A stretch of DNA of 64,000 nt from Marsupella aquatica (Eukaryota > Marchantiophyta), in NCBI GenBank assembly GCA_973895155.1, contig OZ316895.1, forward strand, positions 17,918,001 to 17,982,000, read 5' to 3'. Positions within the stretch are counted from its first letter, which is position 1. Every line of letters starts with the position of its first letter. The notes beneath the pieces were generated by a model. The model saw nothing but the letters and a program-made list of their open reading frames with translations. It did not search any database and was not told the origin of the DNA. Of the stretch, positions 1-11,637 are shown one piece after another. A program made the position numbers and the translations under genes.

Positions 1-954
1 GTGTACGGTGGCTTGACAAGAAATAGGGGGCCATTGCTTTTTGCTTTGTCCCCGTATGATTAAATATTGACCTTATAATGAGTAGAATGACAGCAAGATT
101 AATATGGACTTTACAATGAGTAGAATTAGTTACAGGTGGCTTTGCAAAAACTCCCGGCCCATTCAGGTATGATGTCCACCCATCCTGCATGACAAACAAT
201 GCATGGGCTGGGTGTCCATAAATAATGGAAAATGTTAAATAAAAGATACCTTACCAAATATGTTATTGTGCCAAAAATGTCTCGATGGAAGTCATTGAAG
301 GAAAGACCTGTCTTGGAGGCAAGGTGAAATTTTGAGCCCTATACCCATGCATTGCATAATTATCATTGTGAGTGTGTTGTGCTTGTGGTTGGGTTGGGGC
401 AGTTATGCTGTGGTTGTTGAAAGTCAACTTTTGTCGTCATGGTGGCCCATTGATTGTTGTGCAAGTGTTATCATTGGTTGTGTCATCTTATCATCTATGT
501 AATCATGTTGTGGTTGTGGAAGTGTCTTATAATCTATGTAATCATTTTAGGCCTCTTCCCTCTAAAATGTAAGAAAAAACAATTATTTTTCAACCCCTAT
601 AAAGTTGGAATATTCTTGGCATATTCTAAAATTTTGGTTTTCTAATGTTCTTATAAGTCTCAAAATTGGATTTGAAAAACCATATTGTTCTTTTGACAAA
701 ATTCTTAAGTCTTCTCTTTGAACCAATAAAATGACCATATCCTTTGTCGCACGTGATGTGTCATTTTTGTGGAAGTGAAACCCCCGAGGGTAACCCCCAA
801 ACTGATCATTAATCATAACTGGCTCTCAAACATTTTTTATTACTATATTGTCCTCCAAATAATATACGAGTTTGAGTAACCTGTATTCATGCCACGAGAG
901 TGCCTGGTCGGTCCTCCATCGACCCGCTCCCCTCCAATCGCGCTCCCATTTTGG
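1..954. other. AT-rich stretch with no recognisable gene
   Basis: No open reading frame here resembles a known protein family, and I see no terminal repeats or target duplications. The rightmost part, up to about 900, may be the decayed 3' end of the neighbouring LINE, but the reading frame can no longer be followed. Two near-identical TCATCTATGTAATCAT-like units around 490-545 form a short local duplication. Confidence 0.5.
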
Positions 955-1048
955 ACATGGTAAAGCTACGGTTAGTCCAATGGTTGAGTCACTTCCTCAC
1001 TTTTCCGAATAGAAATGTAGTAACATGCGAGGGCTAGAGCTTATAGCC

Positions 1049-1338
1049 CCAAGGTCCTCACTTCTTTTCTTGCGACCCATCATGCGCAAATAAGTATAGG
1101 GTTTTTTATTGGATTTAGTGAAATACTTTTAAATTTTTGTTGAAGAACATTAGTGTTATTTTAATCCAATCTTAAGAATTATAAGAATCATAGGGTTTTT
1201 TAAAATCAAATTTGGGAATATTCCATTAAGTTAGGGTTATAAAAATTCCTCAAAAAAACTTTATTGACTTAAGTTTTAGGGTGTTTATTCCCCCAAAACT
1301 ATGTGCGTGATATGGAACACCCCTTGGACTGAGGCCCC
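1049..1338 (+). mobile_element. ~290-bp MITE, copy 1, inserted in the LINE
   Basis: This AT-rich block is the reverse-complement relative of the block at 3329-3631; they match along nearly the whole length, with small indels. It is bounded by a 13-bp direct duplication AGAGCTTATAGCC (1036-1048 and 1339-1351). The LINE reading frame (YLGCPIGYKL, then PSHVTTFLFGKVRK) continues across if the block is removed. Its ends carry a short imperfect terminal inverted repeat of the type GGGGTCCTCA / GGGGCCTCA. It has no coding capacity. Size, termini and a 9-13 bp duplication suggest a Mutator-type MITE, but the superfamily is not certain. Confidence 0.8.
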
Positions 1339-3328
1339 AGAGCTTATAGCCAATAGGGCATCCAAGATACTCCATGTTTTCACCAGCCTGGGCCAGGCTA
1401 CAGCCAATTTCATCGAGCCATTCAGGGTACACACCATCCACAAGATACAACAAGATGATCTTGGACTTCCTCACGTTAAGGAGAGCTCCGGACAAGGTCT
1501 CGTACCTATGTATAGTAGCCCTTGCAGTTTTGAATTCTTGGTAAGTGGCATCTAGAAACATCCTCGTATCGTTTGCAAACAGTTGGTGACATACTTGGCT
1601 ATCCTCTTGAATCTGCAGGCCTTTTAGGCTTCCCTCCTAGAGCTTCTTCTTTATCAGGGCCATCAGCGGCTGGGTGGTAAGGACAAAAAGGAGAGAGGAT
1701 AGAGGACATCCTTGCCTGACTCCTCTGCTGAGTGTGATAGGGTTAGTGAATTGGCCATTGATGTGCACCTTAGATTGAGTGCCCTCAACCAGCCCCCGAA
1801 TGAGGTTTATCAAGCAATCATCAAAGTTCATAGCTCTTAAGACAGCCCAAAGGAACGAGTGCTCAACCCTGTCATACACCTTGGTAAAGTCCAATTTCAG
1901 TAAAGTAGCGGCTTCTTTTAAATTGTTGCAAAGTCTTGCAAAGTCTTGAATGTCATGATGTTTTCAAGAATGTCCATGCCCACCAAGAATCCAGACTGTT
2001 GGTGGTCAACAAGTTTGCTCGCTACCAGTTTGATCCGGTTGGCAAGGATCTTGGCAACTAGTTTCTCAGTCAGAGTGAGCATTGTCAGTGGTCTCCAATC
2101 GCTCAGGTCTAAGACTTCCATATTCTTTGGGATAAGCTTAATAACCCTAGCAGAAGCACGAGAGGTCATCGTACCATCCTTCCAGAATGCACAAACCATA
2201 GCCTAACAGGCATCCTTCATGTATGGCCATCCCCTACAAAGCACCTCAGCAGTTACTCTGTCAATCCTCTGTAGGTTCTGTTGCAAGTGCCTGATTGTCT
2301 GCTTGAGTTATCTTAACGTCAATCAGATCCTGAATCTCCTTTTGTGCCTCATTGTGAGCAAGGACAAGTGGGTCTTTGGCGTAGAGGTCCGACTATAACT
2401 TGGTGATTTTATGTAACATCTGGTCCTTGTCTTTGCTGATCTCTCCCGTGGCGAGTTTGAGTTGTTTGATGTTTTCCTTGGCATGCTTCACTTTTAGTTG
2501 GTTGAAAAAGTATTTAGTGGGCGCATCACCCAACTGCAACCATCTAATTCCCCATCTAATTTGGCTCTTTCTCCTGAGTTTGGCAGCTTCCTCATGTGTG
2601 AGCTTCTTTGTATGTTCAGTTTCCTGCCTCAATGCATCCGCGTTTACAGCTTGGGGGGTGATGCCAGCGTTGATTCTCAGCTCCTGTAACTCATTCCCTG
2701 GGTGGTGTAAATAGAAGTTTGCTTGTCATCTCCTCTTCTCAGCTTGCAGGAATTTCTTGATGCCTCCCCATGCAAGGTCCCAATTCACCTTTGGATCCCT
2801 ATCTATAACCATGTGGTGGCCCCAGATTTCCTCCATCTCCTAGTCCATCTCAGGCATGTCAATTATGGAAGCATCCATTTTGAAGAAGGTGGATTTCCGT
2901 TGATTGCACGGGGGACCTTGCTTCTCAGGACCATGGTAGTCGAGACTGGATATGATCAGAGAGGGTCTCCCTGCCATCGTGCTCACAGGATTCCACGTAT
3001 TCTCACCAGTTATTTTGATTGCTGCTATAGCTCCGGTCCAGTCTAGACTGGTCTAAGCGAGTGGAGTGGGCTACTTGCCTTGTATAAGTCGGTCCGGTTC
3101 TTGTTCTAGCACAAAGAGAGTTGTCTACCAGGTCAAGATGGTCCACCAGTTTATTCCAAGCCCTGTTTTCTGATCTGTGCATAAGTGCATGTGGCCCCAC
3201 TACATCATCCCACACTTTGGTCATGTTCCAATCCCCACATATGAGCCAATTCAATTTTGGTAGCTTTTGTTTGAGCCACTTCCATAGGTTGATGCGCTCT
3301 CTTCTTTCGTTTGGTGCATAGACAGAGC

Positions 3329-3631
3329 TCGGGGGCCTCAATCCAAGGGGTGTCCCATATCACGCTCAGTTTTGGGGGAATAAACACCCTAAAAGTTAAG
3401 TCAATAAAGTTTCTTTTAGGAATTTTTTTACCCCTAACTTAATAGAATATTCCAAGAATATTCCCATATTTGATTTAAAAAACCCTATGATTCTTAGAAT
3501 TCTCAAAATTGGATTAAAATAACCCTAATGTTCTTCAACAAAAATTTAAAAGTATTTCACTAAACCCAATAAAAAAACCCTATACTTATTCGCGTGTGAT
3601 GGGTCGGAAGAAAAGAAGTGAGGACCCCGGG
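3329..3631 (-). mobile_element. ~300-bp MITE, copy 2, inserted in the LINE endonuclease
   Basis: Second copy of the family seen at 1049-1338, in the opposite orientation. It is flanked by the 9-bp duplication AGACAGAGC (3320-3328 and 3632-3640). It splits the LINE endonuclease reading frame between VVGAICIGSV and SVYAPNERRERI, which join cleanly when the insert and one duplicate are removed. A 9-bp duplication is what Mutator-like elements produce. The two copies in opposite orientation make the intervening LINE fragment look like the centre of a long inverted repeat; that appearance is secondary. Confidence 0.82.
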
Positions 3632-4389
3632 AGACAGAGCCAATGCATATGGCTCCAACCACGGTCTGGATCATGGCCCACACAAAATGTTTGCCCCATT
3701 TGCTTCCGTGCTCCAGAATCTGAACAAATGCCGGAAGCAGCAAGGCCGTCCCCACCCAATCATTCTCATCGTTGTCCATCAGAATGGTTGCATCCCGATC
3801 GAGCACCCTCAATTGAAATTGTGCTTTGCTTCATTCACCTTCAGTTCCTGTATCGAGTTTTCATGTTGGTTTCTCCTTTGCCATCTTCCAATCTGTTTCA
3901 GTTTCAAGGGGTCATTGAGGACCCTAACATTCCACTGACAAACCTTTAGTTTGTCATTCATCATCATCGGTGGGTCATTTGGTTCCCATTCGGGTACCTC
4001 CAAGCTTCTCACCTTTTTGTCTCTTCGTTTTTGTGTTGTTTGCAGCCAAGAAGTTTGGTTCGTGCCTACATTGATTTCTCGTGGCATTGTTGCTCAACTA
4101 TTCTCCCCCACCATAATTGCTCCCAGTAGTGTCTTTTTTTCCCCCTGTTGTGCCAATTAGATTGTATGGAGTCTCTTCTAGCACTACTTCCTTCATGCGC
4201 TTATCGCTGGCAAAAGTCAGTGTAGGGCCCGGGTTCAGGGTTTTTTGTTTTCTTTGGAGGATGTCTAGGAGTGGATTCCCTTCTCGTGGGTGAGCCAACT
4301 TTCCGTGTCTCCCATCCCTGACTGGGCAATGCCTCAGCTTTCCTGGCATTTTTAGTTGCATCTGTTTTAGTGGTTGACCTTGCCACCCA

Positions 4390-4745
4390 GCGCCCTCACC
4401 AATTATCCCAACACTCACGCCTAAGTGCCCCTGGTGCCCAAACGCCTCCATGGAATACCTCAAGCGAGCACCCTAGTGCCCCGTGCACCACCAGCGGCCC
4501 CTCCCATACAAAGTTGCACTTGCTTTCCAACCCGACCGCTACTCAATGGTCCTCATTGTCTGCACAAGCAATCAAGCGTCTTGGTAAGTAACCCTTCAGG
4601 ATCTAGATCTCCCAAGTCTAGCATCCTAACTCAAGCTCAACAGACATTGGTAAGTAGGTCAGCAATAGGTCCTCCCGATGCCATAAGCCGGAACCAGAAT
4701 TGATGCCCACTGTTTGTCCAGAACAACTCCTTCCTTGGGCGCGGC
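4390..4745 (+). repeat. copy of a dispersed LTR/UTR-like repeat, inverted relative to 20190-20640
   Basis: The stretch running from CAACACTCACGCCTAAGTG through CTAGATCTCCCAAG to CCAGAACAACTCCTTCC reappears as its reverse complement at about 20190-20640. Both copies abut chromovirus fragments. They most likely derive from the LTR or untranslated region of the same gypsy family. No LTR ends or target duplication were found here. Confidence 0.6.
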
Positions 4746-5740
4746 CCGGGTTCCCTCTCGTACCTATCCATCACCAACTGACCGCCTTGCCCCAAGGACA
4801 TGCTCATGGCCCAAATTGCGTAGCTTGTCCTAAAGCTTGTCCCTACACACCGAGACCAGAATGGCCTCGACTCTAGCAACCAACTCTCGGTTCTTGCCCC
4901 ACTAATGGTCTAGGGGCCAAGTGCCCTTTGAACTCAACCTCCACGCCTACTTGGCCTTGCCTCCCCAACGTAAGCTCCTTTGAGAGACTGAACGCGGCTT
5001 GGCTGCTATTTCGGCAGGATTTGGCAAGCGGGCGAGATAGCACCCACAAACCTTGAGAACATACGGCGTCCCAGATCTAGCTGAGCTCAGGAGGATGTAG
5101 CCCTCCTCGAGAGCTTTCCAACATACCCAAGAAGTCCCCCAATGGACTTCTCGTTGGGAAGTTATTGTCGTTTCCGTTTGATGTTTTCCCTTAATGTCGT
5201 GACCGCCGCGGCTCATGACTTTGGCTCGCCCTTAGCCCCCCAAGGAGACACCACTCCCCTTATATATGCTTCTGGATACCTGTCACCCCCGGATCAACTT
5301 TGGTCCCCAAACTTTTGGTCCCCAACCCGGACCAACTAGCAACGCTCATAACTTCCTAGTTAGGTGTCTGCAAGCAGAGTGCCTTAGCCCATTGTGATCG
5401 AGCTAACCCAGTGCTCATGCCTAGGCCCTCAGCTCTCATTGTCGCTTGGGGCCATAACTCGTGCCCCAAGCGTCCGTTGTCCATGGAGTCAACTCCATTG
5501 GCCTTGGACCCAAGAGGGGCTTTCACTCAAGCCCGACCCTTTTCCCTTGCCTAACCAGCTCTCAGCTAGTCTAAGTCCTTAGTGTGTATCACCAGCTTGG
5601 CGCCTTGCCTTCGCCAGTGCCACATCTCATTGCCCACAAGTCTCCCCGTGCTAAGTCCTCCCCGAATGGCCTTTCCGGGCCTGGACCATAAGGGAGCTCG
5701 GCATTGGAGTCAGCGACGTTGGAGTCAGCGACGCCGGAGC
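4746..5740. other. retroelement-derived sequence without recognisable coding
   Basis: GC-richer sequence with no readable protein. It lies between the LTR-like repeat on the left and gypsy integrase sequence on the right, so a decayed LTR or leader of the same gypsy family is likely. CTGTCACCCCCGG near 5281 resembles the TGTCACC-type LTR starts seen elsewhere in this window, but I cannot pair it with a second copy. Confidence 0.4.
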
Positions 5741-5989
5741 TAAGTGTTAAGGTAGTCAAGTTCCACGACTATTTCCATTGAGTCATGTGGCTCTTGTTCC
5801 CAATTGATGATTGTGGGCAGGCTTGGGTCAATTCCTAGGCGTCTCAATCTCATTTTGAGTGATAGCAAGGGGGGTAGTAGTGTCCATGTCCTTTGAATTG
5901 GCAGCGTTGGGGGTTTCTCCCAACTCATAAGTTTGTTTTGCATGTTCCTTCACGCCCTTAGTAGTGTGCTCTTTCTTCCAAGCGTATGT

Positions 5990-7514
5990 TGAGCGATCCA
6001 CTTGGACTACCACAACTGCTCCTTACCTGAAGGCTTGTGGCATCGGGAGAACCTATTGCTTCCACAACTAGGCGTTGCTCTTGAATAAAATTGTCCGCAG
6101 AAGGAACCTTGCTTTCCGTGTGCCAAGCTTCAGGATTTATGAACCAGGAGGGCGGGCGTCCTCCCTGTGGCCAACACAAATGGCGCAAACTCCATTGCCA
6201 AATGCTTGGTCAAGTTATACCTAAACTTGGCCATTGTTAAGTGTTTTGCCCAATCCTTTTGATTGGCCATCACAAAGTGACGCAAGTAGTCCTTCATGAT
6301 ACCATTCACCCATTTTGTTTGGCCATCTATCTCGTGATGATACGTTGATCCTCTAGTAAGGTATGTTCCAGATAACTAGAACAACGCCTTCCAGAAATGG
6401 CTTGTAAACTTGGTATCGTGGTTGGACAGGATATGCAACGACAATCCCCATTGTCAAAAGACATTGTCAAACACCAGACCGACAACCTCTCGGGCCAAAA
6501 CCATTTTTGTAGTCGGCAAGAAATACACCATCTTGGAAAAACAATCCACGATTGTTAAGATGGAGTTATTGCCATGGGACTCCGGTAACCCAACAATGAA
6601 GTCCATGGAGATGGACTCCCATGGAGCCGCAGCTACTGGTAAGGATTGCAGAAGTCCTCCTTTTTCCCTATAGACCGTTTAGTTCTTTTGGCACGAGTAA
6701 CAACTTTGCACGTGGCGAAGAACCAATTGCTTCATGTCCAGCCAATACACATCTCGTAACATGCTGCGATAGGTAGCTGCTTGTCCGCCATGCCCTCCCC
6801 AGGGCGAGTCGTGGTACTTTTGCAGAACCTCTAACCTTAGAGACTCCAAGATGTACACATGCCTCTGCTTGTATTGTCATAACTGGACATTATGTGTCGT
6901 ATCCAACCCCAATGAAACGTGCCTGACCTTGCCTTGCATGGTTACCCCATTGCTTTGCCATTCCTTGGCTAACCTGTCATCCCCATATACACCTCGGCCA
7001 GAACCCTTGGCCACTCGGATTTGAGCATCGTGATCCCTTTGACACGATGATGGTCCCTATGCAATAACGCGTCAGCTACCATATTTGTCTTCCCAGGAAC
7101 ATGGCAGACTTCAAAATTGAAATCCGCCAAGAACATCTACCAACGCATTTCCTTGGGGTTCAGCCTTGGCTTAGAACTGAAATACCCCATCGGCAAGCTA
7201 TCTATGATTGTGTATTACCACTTTGGGACCATTCTTGAGGTAAATCTCCCACTTCTTTAATGCGTAGATCACTGCATACATTTCCCTTTCCGGTGTGATC
7301 CAATGATTTTCCAACTCACATGACTCAAAGGCCACAGGACGCCCATCTTGGTGAACACAGACGCCAATGGCGTAATCACTTGCATCTGTCCAAATCTCAA
7401 ATGCTTCCCCATCTCAGGTAACTTTAGAACCGACAGCGTTATCATTAGCCGCTTTGTCACCTGCTTATCAAACGATTTACACGACAAATACCTATTTCCT
7501 CCTACTAAAATCAT
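5990..7514 (-). pseudogene. Ty3/gypsy chromovirus fragment: RNase H and integrase
   Basis: Read on the minus strand with frameshifts. The RNase H start reads VTKRLMITLSVLKLPEMGKH and then FEIWTDASDYAIGV (about 7450-7340). AFESCELENHWITPEREMYA follows at 7320-7270. The integrase zinc region YHDSPWGGHGGQAATYRSML lies near 6800 and SCYSCQ near 6710. Core motifs SISMDFIVGLPESHGNN and LTIVDCFSKMVYFLP lie near 6600-6510, HDTKFTSHFWKALF near 6400 and GQTKWVNGIMKDYLRHF near 6300. Several in-frame stops occur. The part at 6030-6300 also appears at 19920-20165 in direct orientation, so two related chromovirus copies are present. It ends abruptly near 5990, where it joins LTR-like sequence. Confidence 0.85.
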
Positions 7515-7559
7515 TTGTTATCGTATGACGGGAACGTGGAGGGACGCTATTCGGATTCT

Positions 7560-8556
7560 ATTGCATGTAGGATGAGTATGTTTATTTCCGCTCCCAGAAA
7601 TGTAGTTTTTGATCAAGTCTACCGACTAGTCCCACTACTTTTGATCAAGTCCCATGGACTACACCACCCACACTCCTACTGGTCGTTGGTGGAGTGCTGT
7701 CACCACCCCCTACTCACATGGTTGACCAAACCGTGCAAGGATTCCTTAGACGCTTCTTGGGAAAGAACACAATCGTGAACCAAAAAAAATAACAACACAC
7801 CAAAAATTGAGGAATCAAACCAAATCCATATCTTTTGGCAAAACGTCGTAACACATTGCAAGGACAACCCGGCCTCTTGCCGTCTGCCCAGCTACTGCCT
7901 CACTGGGGCAAGTGCTACACCTCTACCTCACTACTCTGGCTTGATTCCCTCTTCTGGCTATGAGCTAACTTCCCTAAGCAAACACTAGACTGAGTTCCCC
8001 ACCGATTCACTATGGGGATCCCCCCCTAAATACTCAAAACAACCCACCAAAGCACCCCTCACGGGGTCACAAGGATGGCGGCTTACCCTAGCGGCGCCGC
8101 TAAACCCTTCACTAAGAAACCCCTAAACTAAAAGCATGCGGCACACACATGCTTCTAAAACCCTAAACCTTAAACTAAAAATTGGGCCGATGGTGCCTTC
8201 GATGGCGCCCCAACGTTACTCCGTGAACCGTGAAATTGCAAGGAACCCCACAATGGCCAAAACTAGGCGCCCTTCCACTTGCACTTCTGAGTTCACCCTT
8301 GGATATCCCTCCTCCTCCTGATCATGAATCACTCAACTGCTCTTGAAACGGACATCAGACGACCAAGTTATGGCCGTTTCAGTATCCCGTAAACCCAACT
8401 TCGCCGGACCCTAACTTGCTCATCCTAGCTCCGTTTGAGTAGCGCCACCTCTTGTTGGAATCAGCTCCGCGAGCTCTTTCCAACAAGCCCATGAGTGACC
8501 CCTCACAAAAAATTTGGAAAGTCAAGGGGCCGTACAACCACGTCCGTACGACCACT
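7560..8556. other. retroelement-derived, no recognisable coding
   Basis: I see no protein-coding signal. The stretch lies downstream of the minus-strand coiled-coil ORF that ends at 8557 and is probably the 3' non-coding part of that element. TGTCACCACCCCC near 7696 resembles other LTR termini of this window, but no partner end was found. Confidence 0.35.
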
Positions 8557-10419
8557 CTAATCCTCATCCTCTTCACTCACGGTGCCCTGGCTTGAGCCCC
8601 GTGAGTGGGCCTCCTCATCACTCTCCACTGGAGTGAGTGCCACTTCACTCCTCTTCTTCTTCACCGGGGTACTCCTTGTGCTAGTGCTCCCCTGCTTCCT
8701 CAAATTGGCCAAGGCCTGCCACGCCTTAATGTACCCCTCACCAATGGTGTCCTTCCATAAGGCTGCCTCTTCACCGGACCGCAACTCCAACGGTAAAACC
8801 TGCCCGGTGACCATGGGAGTCCCAAGGGTGACAGATCGGGGTGGCATCCCCGGGGTCCTCGTGTTGACCTGAGCTTCTTGTAACGATTTATGTACCTCCC
8901 TGAGCTTCTTCTCTAAGCTCTTGCTCTTCTCTTGACTCTTCTTGGCTGCATCCAACAGGGGTCCATACTTCCCACTGACTTCCTTCACCACCATCTCAAT
9001 GGCCCTGGAGATCAAATCCGGGGAAAGTGTGGAGCTAGGTGTGCAGGGGCTCTTCTGTTTCCCCAGACTCAAGGCCTCACTCCTCTTAGCCCTTGTCTCA
9101 AAGATCACCATTTGACTCCATAGTGCTCCCACCTGGGCTCTTAACTCCACCACTTCTCCAGAATTCTGCTTCTCTTTGGCCAATGCCTGTTTCAATACTC
9201 CAACCTCTTCCGCTTCCTTGGCCTTGGTGGACAAGGCTCCCTTCAAGTTAGAGATCTCTACGTGAGCTGCTTGGAGAAGTTTAACCTTCTCATGAATGGC
9301 CTCCTCCTTGGCCTTGATCACCTCCTTCATAGACAGGGCACTCTGCTCCAAAGTCTCTACTCTGGCGGTGGCCTGCTTGAGAGAATCTCTCAATGCGTGG
9401 ACTAGCTTGAGTCCCTCATGGACTCCCTCCCGGAATTCCCGTAACTCTGCCAGGTAGACATCAGGAATGTCGTAGACCAGGGGCTCCTCCGGATCTCCCA
9501 CAAGTGATTCAAGCCACTCCAATGTGGAGTCCTCATCCTGGTTTTTTTCCTCTCTATTATCATCCCCAACCGCTGACGATGATCCCTCCGTTAGTTTCCC
9601 CACGATGGTAGTGGCAATACTCCTGATTTCCGTGGTAAGGGATGATCCAGAGTCTTCCTGTCCCGGGGAAACAATCCACCCTTCTGCTCTAGCCAGCAAA
9701 AATGACCCCATCAAGTGTACAGCCCCACGTGGTTTCACACTCCCGGGATTGGCGTCCAATAGCTTCTTCAACCCATAGTACCACCATCCGTACACATGGG
9801 CTGGATAGTTCTTGATGTCCATAGCTACCACGAAATGCTCTCCATTCACCACCCCGGATTGCACGTTACCTAGGACCCGTTGATGAACTTTGGCCAGAAA
9901 TCCCTTGTGCTCAGCATCCTTGACGGCGGAAAGAGGAATGGAAGTAGTGGAGATGGGATTAATCACCCAACCGGCCACCATTGTCAACGTGAGTTCTCCC
10001 CTTATGTTCCAAGGTGTGAATGAGAATTGTTGGTTCTCCAGAAACAGAAGCTTAGCTAACTCCACATGGGGCACTACCCATTGGAGACATTCAAAGTAGA
10101 TTCCTTCCGTACGTAACTCCATTCCGGCCTCAATGTTCCAACTCTTCCCCGAAGGGATTGTAATCTCCACCTTCATGAACTCCGTGAGCCTGGTGGCTTG
10201 AAAAATATTCCTACAATCCTCCATCACCTTGGCGGAGGTTTTGGGATAAATTCGACGGAAAACCCTCCTACTCACCGGTGCAGAACTTGCCGCCAGTCCA
10301 GTACTCATCATAGCTTCTCTCTCTTCTCTCTCTCTTGCAATCAAAGTCTCAATGTAGTCACGATAAGCAGCCTTGTATCTCCGAATGCGTGCCGCACTAA
10401 ACTCCGGTTGATCTAGCAA
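8557..10419 (-). CDS. 620-residue gag-like ORF with C-terminal coiled coil
   Basis: I do not recognise a named family. The first 60 residues are basic and rich in R, E and Y. A globular region (about 70-270) contains IPSGKSWNIEAGMELRTEG and AGWVINPISTTSIPLSAVKDAEHKGF, followed by VYGWWYYGLKKLLDANPGSVKPRGAVHL. An acidic linker follows (about 290-325). The C-terminal half is strongly coiled-coil (HALRDSLKQATARVETLEQ and onward) and ends in a basic/acidic tail. The plan of globular domain, acidic or proline-rich linker and long coiled coil is shared with the ORFs at 15984-18179, 53540-54979 and 56303-59935. It lies in sequence bordered by gypsy fragments, so a retrotransposon gag-like or accessory protein is the best guess. 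It is a single uninterrupted frame, which suggests a fairly young copy. Confidence 0.6.
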   Translation of the reverse strand: MLDQPEFSAARIRRYKAAYRDYIETLIAREREEREAMMSTGLAASSAPVSRRVFRRIYPKTSAKVMEDCRNIFQATRLTEFMKVEITIPSGKSWNIEAGMELRTEGIYFECLQWVVPHVELAKLLFLENQQFSFTPWNIRGELTLTMVAGWVINPISTTSIPLSAVKDAEHKGFLAKVHQRVLGNVQSGVVNGEHFVVAMDIKNYPAHVYGWWYYGLKKLLDANPGSVKPRGAVHLMGSFLLARAEGWIVSPGQEDSGSSLTTEIRSIATTIVGKLTEGSSSAVGDDNREEKNQDEDSTLEWLESLVGDPEEPLVYDIPDVYLAELREFREGVHEGLKLVHALRDSLKQATARVETLEQSALSMKEVIKAKEEAIHEKVKLLQAAHVEISNLKGALSTKAKEAEEVGVLKQALAKEKQNSGEVVELRAQVGALWSQMVIFETRAKRSEALSLGKQKSPCTPSSTLSPDLISRAIEMVVKEVSGKYGPLLDAAKKSQEKSKSLEKKLREVHKSLQEAQVNTRTPGMPPRSVTLGTPMVTGQVLPLELRSGEEAALWKDTIGEGYIKAWQALANLRKQGSTSTRSTPVKKKRSEVALTPVESDEEAHSRGSSQGTVSEEDED

Positions 10420-10689
10420 CCATGCATCCAGAAATCAAATCCTCAATCACCAAATCTTGTCACCCGTAGCAATGTCAATTCCCTGGCCCGAAACGGCCCC
10501 TGTATCCTGATCAATCAATTACCCTCAATTCCCTCAGAAGCCACCCCGTGCTGCTGCCGCTAATGCCCAGAAGAATCGTGCCAACAAGCCTCAACAATTG
10601 ACCATGAGAAAGAGCTTCCAAAATAATTGCAAAATGTGGAGCGAGCTTTCGGCAAGAGTTGAGAGAGAGCCCAAGTTTTTGCTTTTGGC

Positions 10690-11637
10690 AATGAGTGGGT
10701 CTTGCAAAAGAGAGGAAGTGAGAAAATAGGAAGGAGAAAAAAAACCCTGTGGCTCCTTCATGCCATGCGCCCCGGCTGCCCTGGTACCCTGGTACCCTGG
10801 CTCGCCTCCCTACGCCCTCCTCTCACCAACTTGCGGGAGCCACCCGATAGCACGTGGCCCTATGCAGGGCTCGCACTGCGCCCTGTTACCTCCAAGGCCC
10901 AGGGATTTAATTCCCCCCCCCCTCTTTTTTTCTACACGCTGCCCTATGCAGCGCCTCGTGTATCGGCAGCCCTGCGCCCTTCTCCTGGCTCGTGGGAGGG
11001 TTTAATACCCCCCCTTACTCGCCCCTCTCTTTGGGGCACGGCTCCCGGTACGCCTTCCGTAGCGCTCCCCTCGGTATGGGGAATTAAATTCCCCCCCCCT
11101 CCCAACTCCACTCACGGGAGAGTTAATACTTCCCCCGACTCCTTCCTCCTCCTCGGCTGTGGCCCGGCTGCCCTCGCCCCGGCTGCCCTGGCTCCAGCTG
11201 ACCTTCGCGCCCAGCTCGCTCCGCGCCCGGCTGACCTGCACCCCGGTTGACCTTCAAAGATGCCAGGTGGCGTCCACAGGGGCTGCCCCTTATGGACCCC
11301 TTTACTCCAACAACTTAACCTCTCAAAAGAACTCATTCTCTTCTTTTGGCCCTTGTTGTGGTTATACCCATTTAACCCCAAAAAGAAAAGTTAACCTCTT
11401 GGACTTATAGGGGGAACTTGACAATGGTTCAAGCGAAAAGGCCAGGCCACCTATTTGCCCCCCCTCTAGGTTGCCGTGACCGTTTAGAACAATTCTGAGA
11501 AGGAAATAAAGTAAAGTCCTCCTGGCAGCACCAACTTGAAAGGACGGAATTAACTCAAAAATTAAAAAATGGCTTATTTACAGTGGTTATTTACATCGCA
11601 CAACCCAGTAAACAATTATTGAGGATTTTCGGTGACA
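10690..11637 (-). other. GC/C-tract-rich leader of the 620-residue ORF element, with a probable LTR-type end at 11637
   Basis: This region lies upstream of the minus-strand ORF. It is rich in C runs and degenerate repeats such as CCCTGGTACC and CCGGCTGCCCT (10770-11240). At its right edge the gypsy RT frame (AFLELKRVIGS) breaks into TGTCACCGAAAATCC read on the minus strand. A TGTSAC start is also found at the ends of the insertions at 18722 and 52746, so this is probably the 5' terminus of the inserted element. I could not find the matching far end. Confidence 0.4.

Larger units (their letters stand above)
955..4380 (-). mobile_element. decayed LINE (L1-type non-LTR retrotransposon), minus strand
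   Basis: Reading leftward, the sequence encodes in order the parts of an L1-type LINE. A basic ORF1/linker-like stretch at 4380-4100 comes first. The apurinic endonuclease start with CQWNVR and NDPLKL is near 4000. The rest of the endonuclease (3812-3640) runs into NERRERINLW and ICGDWN at 3340-3200. The pre-RT segment WGIRWLQLGDAPTKYFF lies near 2560, and reverse transcriptase blocks SDWRPLTML and DFTKVYDRVEHSFLW lie at 2199-1640. RGVRQGCPLSSLLF is near 1700, and the thumb motif HWTNRSFTMS lies near 970. The catalytic F-A-D-D box reads F-A-N-D near 1580, so an active-site aspartate is lost. Many frameshifts and stops are present. Two MITEs have inserted in it. It is a dead copy; the family call is secure, the exact ends are not. 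Confidence 0.85.

Noticed and set aside
1040-3640. A 2.6-kb transposon with long terminal inverted repeats that captured a LINE
   Set aside because: Each arm has its own target duplication and the LINE frame continues outside both arms, so these are two independent MITE insertions.
10702-11250. Plus-strand 182-residue proline/alanine-rich frame
   Set aside because: Low-complexity GC-rich leader with open frames on both strands and no domain.
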